The position numbers and the translations under genes are program-made. The notes beneath the pieces were generated by a model, which was not told the DNA's origin, did no database searches, and saw nothing but the letters and a program-made list of their open reading frames with translations. From Nemertoderma westbladi (Eukaryota > Xenacoelomorpha > Nemertodermatida > Nemertodermatidae), in assembly GCA_032718475.1 (NCBI GenBank), contig JAUCBJ010005269.1, positions 1-33,762 of the forward strand: a stretch of 33,762 nucleotides of DNA, written 5' to 3'. The stretch's first letter is position 1, and every line of letters starts with the position of its first letter. Shown here in pieces: positions 1-9,700 of the stretch.

Positions 1-184
1 CCCCACCCCTCAACCCCCCCCCCCCGCCTCCACCCCACCCCTCCACCACCCCCCCCCCCTCAACCCACCCCTCCACCCCACCCCTCCACCACCCCCCCTC
101 AACCCCCCCCCCGCCTCCACCTCAACCCCCCCCCGCCCTCCACCCCACCCCTCCACCACCCCCCCCCCTCAACCCACCCCCTCC
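1..184. repeat. C-rich simple repeat / minisatellite
   Basis: Almost only C with scattered A and T, built from variants of CCCCACCCCTCCACC. It is low-complexity DNA at the window edge, inside an intron of the CARM1 gene if that gene's 5' exons lie further left. The copy number and exact sequence may be affected by assembly. Confidence 0.9.
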
Positions 185-535
185 ATCATTAATCATTCGA
201 ATTCCTCAAGAATTAATCATTTACAAACAACTGTGATGAGAATTATCGATATATTGAGTTATCAGTGATTTCAATATTCTAATCTTCTCTCTGAGTTGAA
301 CGACTTAATAATCTAATCATTAAAAATAACTGCCGAGTCTGTTTTGCGATTAACTATGGGAACTTGGGATAAAATCACTTTATTTCTCATTCAGAATAAT
401 TATTAGTAAGATAAAATTATATTAAAATTAATCTATTTTTTGATTCTTGATGATCCGTTTCAACACTATTCGATGTGTATAATTGTATGGAATGCTATAC
501 ATACAGTTCACTGCAGTATAATATTATACTCCTAG
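185..535 (+). other. CARM1 intron end, no recognisable feature
   Basis: AT-rich sequence between the C-rich repeat and the first visible exon. I see no coding, RNA or mobile-element signal except the 3' splice site CCTAG at 531-535 that opens the exon at 536. Confidence 0.6.
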
Positions 536-712
536 GACTATATTCGTACAAGTACATTCCAACACGCCATGCTGCGGAACACAGCAGACTTTCAGGATAA
601 AGTGGTTCTGGACGTTGGGGCCGGTTCCGGGATTCTGTCGTTCTTCGCCATCCAGGCCGGCGCCCGTAAGGTCTACGCGATCGAGGCATCCAGCATGGTG
701 CAGCATTGTGAG
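536..712 (+). CDS. CARM1: CARM1 exon: SAM-binding motif I
   Basis: Phase 0 at both ends (59 codons). The acceptor is CCTAG before GACTATATTCGT (Asp-Tyr-Ile-Arg); the donor is GAG|GTATGT at 713. The exon encodes the helix leading into the Rossmann fold and the glycine-rich SAM loop [14 protein letters not shown], then the acidic residue of motif II (IEAS) that in the family binds the ribose. The in-frame ATG at 569 is an internal Met, not a start, because homology continues upstream of it to 536. Confidence 0.93.
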
Positions 713-3700
713 GTATGTATAGCTGGTCATGATGATGTAGTCTATTATGTTTAAGAACCACTTCAACACCACTAGGGATGCAACGGGGCCAATATTCTGG
801 CTCCGGCTCCAATCCGGATCTGATGTTGTTGTAATTCGAATTAAAATAATAAGTTTTATTCTTAAATTGTTACTTTTTCGCTCGAATTTTCCTCAAATTC
901 GGGAGAATATGAGTACTTTTTCACTATTAGGGAAAAAAGTAATCAATAGGATTGCATAGATGTCACTTTATTTTCGGGGAACAAGGTAAAATAACATTTT
1001 TTTGGTGGAATTTCTTAAATTGTATTACATATAAAAAGAGCATCGAAGTAGAAAAGGTGTGGTCGACTGGCTTGGGTTACATTGATGGTTTCTAGAATGT
1101 CAGATTGTCTATTTACCGGTTCTACTTCGCCCTGTCGACACCCCCTGTCATTTTTTAACCATTAATTTGTTGGTGAATGTTCTAGAACATTAGTAGGTAT
1201 TTTTTCAAGGTAGGGTAGATAGTATATATATTATGAAAATACAAAATATATTTTATTCTTAAATTGTTACTTTTTTGCTCGAATATACCCCAAAATCGGG
1301 AGAAAAAGTTGCTCTTTTTTTCCGTAGGGGAAAAAAGTAAAATAAAATATTTTTGTTTGAATTTCTTAAATTTTATTACAATTTGATTGAAAGAGAATCG
1401 AAGTAGAAAAGGTTTGCAAGTAATTTTACCAAAATTCATTCAAAAACTCAAAAGTTATTGGAACTTTAGTGTCTGAAAGACGAACTCCAAAACGTAACTC
1501 AATATCCAATATTGGTTTATGTAGTTAAGCGGCTCTCTAGTAATAATATGCCTCGATAGTGAAAATGTTCCGATGTCATAAATTTTTTTTTTTTTATTTA
1601 TGAATAATGTAAATATCATAGAAGTTAACATAATCAAGGGGGGAGGGGGGGGGGGGGGACTACCGATTGGTAACAGTTTGTTGTTGTTATTAATTTTCCT
1701 TTTTCATACTGCGCGAGGCTGTTATATTCTACTTAATAAATGCTTCATGTTCTGGAACGTTTTGTGTATCCAGAAGCTGGGCAGCAATGCAGGTGATGAT
1801 CCTAAATTCGTCAACACCGGGGTCAATTATTTTTAAGAGCTAATAAATATCCGAGTTTATTTTCGTAGCAACACATTGTTATATTTTATGGATTCGGTAG
1901 TGATTAATCGAGTACCGGTTTTTAAAAATTCCACTCTAAAGATGAGAATGGCAAGATATTATCGTGACGGGACGGAATCATATTTTCTTGAACATCCCAG
2001 TCTTGAAGATAATAATTTTAATTCAATATTATTTTACCTTAGTACACTAGTAAGTTGTCCATTGTGGTGTATACTGTTTGATACAATTTCATTGTAGATG
2101 GTTGTAATTTATAAAACAAAGTGTAATTTTCCGTCCCGTCACTATTTGGTTGACTATTATTAATGCTACATTTCTATTAAAGACTTAATTTATATGAAAC
2201 TGTACAAAGTTCTGAGACAACATATGTACTTTATATTCAGCAAGTTAGAGCCTCAATGGTTAAGTAGTTTTGTACTGGACCGCTGCATAATATGTTCGTG
2301 ACGGGACGGAATTTTATATTATTTCCGTTCCGTCGTCATGGGCGACGAGTTAGTGGAATTCCTATTTTACTTTATATATTATACTAGTCACCGGGGCAAC
2401 GATGTCTGTGATCCTATGAAGCTATGAAGGGCCTAGACTGTGGAATAAACTGCCGGAGTCTGTAACCACTGCTGAATCCATTGTTTCCTTTAAGCACAAA
2501 CTGAAAGAGCATTATTTGACGCAGCTAGAGAGCTCTGACCAATCAGCATTTCAATATTTTTAACTTTTTAACTTACGTACAGTACTTGAATGGACCTCCA
2601 TGGAAACGAGGCACTGGCCTCATGGAGCTATCCAATACGCCTTTATTTATTTTAATTATTAATTACTCAATAATAATAATAAACTTACGTCTAACATGAA
2701 TAGACACAAGATAGTCAGATTATTGTTTTCAATTTTTATTTGTTTACTAGTATTTGTAAATACTTATTTTTTTCTTTTTTTTAGTTGACTTAAATTAATA
2801 ACTTTTATGACTCTGAAGATTTTAGTAATATATATGCCGAATGTGACAGTAGCCGAATAATATCTGTATAAACTTGCCAAATTTAATATGTAGGGAAATC
2901 CCCTATTTTCTGTTCTCGGTGCAATAATTTTAATGATTTCTTAAGTAAGTTTTAATATGTATTTTGCAGTCCTTGGTGCCATTAATTTTTCCAGAGAGCT
3001 CTGAGCAATCAGCACCTTAATATTTTAATATTTTAACTTTTTAACTTACTTATTTTTAACTACTAATTACTGAATACTGAAATAAACGTACGTTAAAATA
3101 TGATTAGACACAAGTCAGATTATCGCTTCAAATTTTATTTGTTTAATAGTATTTGAAATATTTTTATTCTTTACTTGACTTAAATTAATAACTGTTATGA
3201 TTTTAAAGATTTTATGACCGAATAATATCAGTATAAACTTAACAAATCTAATATGTATTTTTATGCTCTTGGTGCAATAAGTTTTTTACAATTTTAAAGA
3301 CATGGATATGGATATTACTGTCTCTCCAATTATGTAAAGTATTACCGGTAATATGTATTCTGTTATTACGTAATTTGTATCTATACAGTACTCTATATTT
3401 ATGGCGTAAAAACAATCAATCAATCCGTAATATAAGTTAACATACAGTTTTAGAAAGGGAAATATTTACCTAGTCCGTCTGTATGTCTGTTATGTCTGTC
3501 TGTCCATATGTATGTCTGTCCATATTATGTCTGTTTGTATGTCAACATATCTCAGCTAAATCAACAGCTAGGTTGGCCAAATAAAATTAAATTTTGTAAG
3601 ACTACAATATGTTTATTTGTAATAAACATTGGATCACAGGATGTTTGTACTTTGTTGTTGTTGTTGGCGGCGGAGGTAGTGTTAATAACTGAAACATTAT

Positions 3701-6700
3701 CTAGTTTCAGTTCGGATTAGAGTCAGACAATTCACAAGAATATTACAACAAATTATTACTCATGTTTTGTGATTCCGTCCCGTCACATTTTTGTTTTTCA
3801 CTTTAGACAACATATCAAGCTACTTTAAAATTTTATGCCGGTCATTTATAAGCAGGCATCAATGGGTGCTAGTAATATATGACATAATAATATTATTCCA
3901 TATCACTAGACAGATACTGTGGGGGTGGGGTATAATGTTTCTGAATTACCGTCCCGTCACAAAACACGAATTTAGGATCATTACCTCCAATACCTCTTTA
4001 AACTATATCCCCATATCTCAGAATGACGTTTTTTCATGAAAAAGGCTATTTCTCCGCCAATTTTAACTGATATGAGTTGAAATTTGCTACACTTGTTAAG
4101 AATACCCTTCTCCATACTTCTTGTGAGCAAATTTGGTTGGAAATGTCCTGGAGCCTTTTTATATCAAAAAGGCCCAAAAAAAGCCCATTTTTGGGCCTTT
4201 TTGTTCTAAAAATGCTCCAGAGCATTTGAGGCAAATTTTGTTCAGAAGAAATGGATGCGGGGTTCTTCTGAACTTATATTCCAAATTTCGATAAATTTCA
4301 ACAAATATTGGTGGAGAAATAGCTCTTGTCGCAAAAAGGCACTTTTGGCCATTACGGAGCCATTTTGGGGCCAATTTTAAAAATATTTGGTTTTGTTATT
4401 CGTACACAGTCCAGACGATGTTTAGTAGCACAAAAGATAATTTTCATCCAATTTTAGGGTCCAGAGACACAAAAATGTGAGGAAAAATTTGAGGTTCAAT
4501 TTGGGGGTGCTCCCCCCCCCCCCCCTTAATATAAACATTATTTTGTTCTAGAACAAATATTTTAAAATCATTTTACTATACCAAAAAATTCAAATGATGG
4601 CACGGCAAAGTGTAAGAGTCCCGTATTGTATTTTCTACCAGATACTGGGTTTTGCAGACTTCGCCAGCGAGCAATCTTCGCCGGCGAGCAATCTTCGCCG
4701 GCGAGCAATCTTCGCCCGCGAGCAATCTTCGCCGGCGAGCAATCTTTGCCAGCGAGCAATCTTCGCCCAGAGCTGCAATCTTCTCCCTCAAAATGAGTGT
4801 TAACAACCTCGTTTATTGTTTTGGTTAGAAATATTCGTGTCCGTACTCGTACTGTAACCTATCGTATCTGTAACCTACTACTTTCCCCCAATCGGGCGAA
4901 TGTTGGACTCACAGTGTTGGCAATTTCAAACACCTGTTTTCCCTTCTTCAAATGCCAACATCACAGACAGACGCAGAGCAGTTTCCTGAGACGAATGATA
5001 TAAAACTAGATTAAAAAAAAAAATTGAGATAACTGGTTTTTGCAATGAAAGGGCCGGGCCGTCTGGTTCAATAAACTAACTTGTATAATTATTTTATATC
5101 TACCTCGTTAGACTTTGGTTAGAAACAACAAACTAACTGGGCGGATAATCGTTATCCCCGGTAAAGTAGAAGATGTAACGATCCCGGAACAAGTTGATAT
5201 AATAGTCTCGGAACCGATGGGATACATGTTACTCAACGAGAGGATGTTGGAGACCTATCTGCACGCGAAGAAGTGGCTGAAACCCGGAGGACTTGTGTTC
5301 CCAACCCAGGGACACCTCCATATCGCTCCGTTTACCGACGAGGCTCTATATCTCGAACAATTCGCTAAAACCAACTTCTGGTAGGTGAATCGTATTGTCT
5401 CCTTTACATCCTTGTAACCCTCTATCTATATCGGACTTATTAGACCAATATCAGTTCTAGCAACCAACCAGCGTTCCGATACGCTGAGTCAACGATATTG
5501 TCTGCAAATTTTTATGCAAATTGTGATTAAATATTAGAAGAATAATTATGGTATTTCATTTAATTAATATATATTTTACCGACTATGATCACTAAATTGT
5601 TTCCATTGTTACCGCTCCCTCTACTCCATAACTTTATCGTCCACAGGTACCAAGACGCCTTTCATGGGGTCGACCTCTCCAGCCTCCGCAACGCCGCCAT
5701 CGTCGAGTATTTCCGTCAACCCATCGTCGACACCTTCGATGTCCGCATACTTCTCGCCAAGAGCTTCAAGTACTCCGTGGACTTCCTAGAGGCGGTCGAG
5801 GACGATCTCTACCATATCGACATCCCGCTGGAGTTCACGGCGACGGCGTCCGGCCCGATACACGGACTCGCGTTCTGGTTCGATGTCGCATTCATCGGCA
5901 CTCAGTGAGTCACCAGAAAATAATGAAAAAAAATACCGAAAAAACAGTTTTTTTAGTGAAGGATTTTGCGGTAGACACAAACTATTACCGTTGGAAGGAG
6001 ACCAGCAGCTGGTCAACCCTGATGGCTCAGATTACTGGTTTCTAGTTGGTCAAGCTTGCCACTAATAATATTTATAAGGCAGGAGATGGTTGTGGCTAAC
6101 ATTTGTAGGTTATTGAATATTGTCTCCTCCCTTCCTGTAAGTAACGACCGAGGTTCCACCTTGGTGTAGTGGTTGCATTGAATTCACATCTCCCGTAGGT
6201 CGTGTGTTCGATCCTCACATGGGCCAGGGCAGTTTTCGTTTCGGCACGAATGCTTTAAAGGGACCAGCCAGGGCGCATAGGGTAGCCAGGGTAGCTAAAT
6301 GAGTACTGGAGTTTCCTCTGGGGAGTAAAGTTCTGGGGGGTCCGCACTGTAAATAAGTTGTCAGACTTTGTGCGTAATCCCTGGCCTAGCGGCCGAAGAA
6401 AATTTACTTTTTACTTTTTTTTAACGACACAATTATTTGGTTGTCTTGGCATAAGGCCTCCTCCCTACAGGTTCTATGTACACTATAATAGAATGTAATA
6501 ACTGGGGTTGACATAGGGCCCACCCCTACATGTCCGATGTGCACTGGTCAAGCAATATTAGCACAATACATTTACTGTTGTATGAGTATGGTTAGGGATG
6601 TCCCGGAATTCCGTTCCTGCCGGAATTCCGGCGGTTTTTGCCCGATTCCGGTTCCGGCCAGAATGGGGTCAATTCCGGCCGGAATTTTACCGGAATTACA

Positions 6701-9700
6701 AGGTTCATATCTAGTTTAATAGCTGCAATTAGTTTGTTAAATTATTATCAGCATTTATATATTTTTTAAACATTATTACCAATTAGTTTAAGATACTTAT
6801 CAACACTTGTAATGGTCCCACCATCTGTTACACCACTTAAGTAGTATTCATATACAATTCAATTCAAAATAACCCTTTTAATTTACATTAACTAATTAAA
6901 CCCTTTGTCGTTCTGAAGATATTTTATGAAATGCATCATTAGAGGCCCGTGCTACACTGTTAAGTCGTTTTCAGATTAATGATTGCCTCCTTGCTCCATT
7001 GGTAACATAAGTCATAAGTCATTTGATAAAAAAAAATAAGGTGCGTCTCACATTTACTGCATATTTATTATACCCAAAGTAACCAATCAGAGGCATCTTG
7101 CCGGATATAACACATGATTCATATGTCAAAAGATGGAACATGGGACATAATCACAGTCGTAACTTACGATTCAACATTGGAGACGCTAACATTGAAACCA
7201 ATGTGTTCCATAATTTATTCTGACTAAGACTACATAAGACTTACCAGTGGAGCACGGGCCTTAACGGGTGGTTTTTCCAATTTGCTTATAAAATGGCGTT
7301 TTTTAGATTGATTTTACATTATTTTACATCGATCTTACACTATTTTACATTGAATTTAAATTATTTTACATTGATTTTATATTATTTTACTTTGCATTGA
7401 TTATTAAATAATATGATAATTACAGGAGGCTAAATAAATTGCTAACCTTGTAAAGTTAGCAATGAAACTCGATTAACGATTAACACAATTACAATTACTA
7501 CTTTAACCTAAAACTAATATAAATATAAGACGTTATTACAATATGTACAGGTCCTGCGAGTGGTCGTTAGTTCAGTTCAGTCTGCGTCGTAGGTGCTGCA
7601 TAATATAGTAGTTTAATTTTTATTTACAGCAAATCCATTTCTTACCATAAATATATTTATTCCCAGCAATAATTAAACTGTAACATGTACTATTGGCCTC
7701 GTTTATTGTTTTGGTTCGAATAACATGTCACTGTAACATGCTCCTTTTCCTTAAAGACACCAGGATATTGCACCAAAGGACCTAATGACGCGATAGGCCG
7801 TAACAAACAGCTCAGGTCATTCTCCACTCCACCCACCTTAATTCCCCCAAGGTTCTGATTCATATCATTAACAAACTTACTGTGGAAATTAAAAAAATTC
7901 ATTTGTTTCATAAAAAATTCCGGCCGGAATATTCCGGCATGTTGAATTCCGGTTCCGGTTCCGGCCGGAATCAAAATATCGATTCCGGGACATCCCTAAG
8001 TATGGTATGATTGGTATGGTAGATTGCGCAACCATGTGACTTTATTTGGTTTGGTCGATGGGCCTTAATGTTAGTTAACCTGACCTTTCTAGGTAACAAA
8101 CATGGGGTGGTAATTAATTCCGTTAGTTATAGGGAAAAGTCAGGGAAAATTAAAACTAAAAGACAGCTACTTCGCCAGCTTTCATACAAAAACGTTAGAT
8201 GTTCTTCTACGGAAGTTGGATGTTCTATATTTGTCTTTCAGAAATACGGTATGGTTGTCTACAGCACCCACGGAACCGCTAACTCATTGGTACCAGGTCC
8301 GCTGTCTGCTTAAAACCCCGGTGTTTGTGAAAGCGGGTCAGTTGATTACGGGTAAAGTGGTACTCAAATGCAATAGAAGGTTAGTTTATGGACAGACAGG
8401 TTTACCACCTTATTAGTTGCTGTTGAGAACAAAATAATGCTACGCCGGGTTCATTGTGTCAAGTACACAATGCGCACATCTCCAACCAGACACTATAATA
8501 CATATTGGAGGTGTCCCATTGGTTACTTATTATTATTTCGGAACGGTCGTGTGGCCCGTCCAGCCTATAATTATTAATGTTATATCATATTTATATAATA
8601 TAAAACCTAATAATATGATACCGGTGAACAGAAAAATAGAAAATATATAAAGTGAACGAAGTAAAGTAAAGTAAAGTCTCTTGTTTCTGGATGGTGTACT
8701 ATCGAGACAGACAATTGAGACTTATAGATTGTCGGCAGTAGTACTGGTTGTGGAAAAAACACATTCTGATATAAAGCCTTAAAAATTGTACGGTGAAATA
8801 CTCAGCACTCGAGTAAAACAATACGCCCCACAACAGCGATAACACCAACTACCCCCTATTAGATAGTCTTGGAGTGAAATTATATGATTCTTTAGATTCC
8901 TATTGTACAAATGTTTAGATCCACGAAAATGACCAGCCTCTGCACAATTTTGTACTTTGGCAGTCTCATAGAAAACATAAGCATAGTGGTCGGACAGCCC
9001 ATGGCGTTCTAGAATCGCCTCTTAAAGGAAACTGTCCTTGAGGACTTTGGCAGCCTCATGTAAGAGTGAATAAGCACAGTGGACAGTAGGGATGCAACAT
9101 TACTCCGGCTCCGTGTTAATTTATCCGGAGCTATTGTTGTTGAAATTCGAATTAAAGTAATAACTTTTATTTTTAAATTCAGGGATGGTGTAACAAAACG
9201 AAACGAAACGAAAGACTATTTATCTTCAATTTCGTTTCGTTTTCAAAGATTTCGTTTCGTTTTTACCAATCCGATCAAATATTTGTATTATAGTAAAATA
9301 CTAGTTCAATTTATTTTGTATCACTAATACACACTATTCTAGAACAAAAAATAAAATAAAAAAATTATCGTTCTAGAACATAGAGCTAGTATTTTTTTAA
9401 ATTTAAAATAACTGGAAATAAAAACAAAAATTTATAATTTTTTTTAATAATGATTATTTGTTCTAGAACATCATTATGTAATTCTGTATGTTGACCACAT
9501 TGTTGAGGGGCTTGAATTCCTTCTGTTCATGTAAGAAACCGAAGTTTATACTGTAAATAATCTCCTTCACAAGGTTTATCTGTCCCAGCATACTCTGCAA
9601 TAATGCTTCAAATGATTTCCTGTATAAAATACTGGAAATAGAACGTTTATATATGTATTTAAGTATATATTTATTTATTTATTTATTTTATTATATTATT

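Larger units (their letters stand above)
2298..3786. mobile_element. Possible larger inverted-repeat element carrying a LINE insert
   Basis: GTGACGGGACGGAA at 2298-2311 pairs with its reverse complement at 3773-3786, enclosing 1.49 kb. A degenerate inverted copy also lies at 2333-2348 and another inverted copy at 3948-3960, so the true pairing is ambiguous. The enclosed sequence includes the LINE tail described separately. Confidence 0.3.
713..5111 (+). other. CARM1: CARM1 intron of 4.4 kb, repeat-filled
   Basis: Large intron between the SAM-loop exon and the double-E-loop exon. It holds a hAT fragment, two diverged copies of another repeat, a G-run, a small inverted-repeat element, a LINE 3' end with a duplicated tail, a 15-bp perfect hairpin and a 17-bp minisatellite, each listed separately. 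I found no coding exon in it. The protein reads straight through from Glu at 710-712 to Thr at 5112 as in other CARM1 proteins. Confidence 0.8.
5905..8241 (+). other. CARM1: CARM1 intron with SINE and hAT element
   Basis: 2.3-kb intron. Apart from the SINE at about 6150-6425 and the hAT element at 6593-7998 described separately, I see no coding or RNA signal. A short word, CTCGTTTATTGTTTTGGTT, is shared with 4808 and 7697. Confidence 0.75.

Noticed and set aside
569-571. ATG as start of the methyltransferase
   Set aside because: Homology extends 11 codons upstream to a good splice acceptor, so the codon is internal.
6155-6225. A tRNA gene
   Set aside because: A- and B-box-like sequences are present, but no closed acceptor stem, and a SINE body follows.
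7690-7974. Minus-strand frame of 94 codons as a transposase remnant
   Set aside because: It lies inside the hAT element and includes its subterminal repeats, but shows no hAT dimerisation or catalytic motif.
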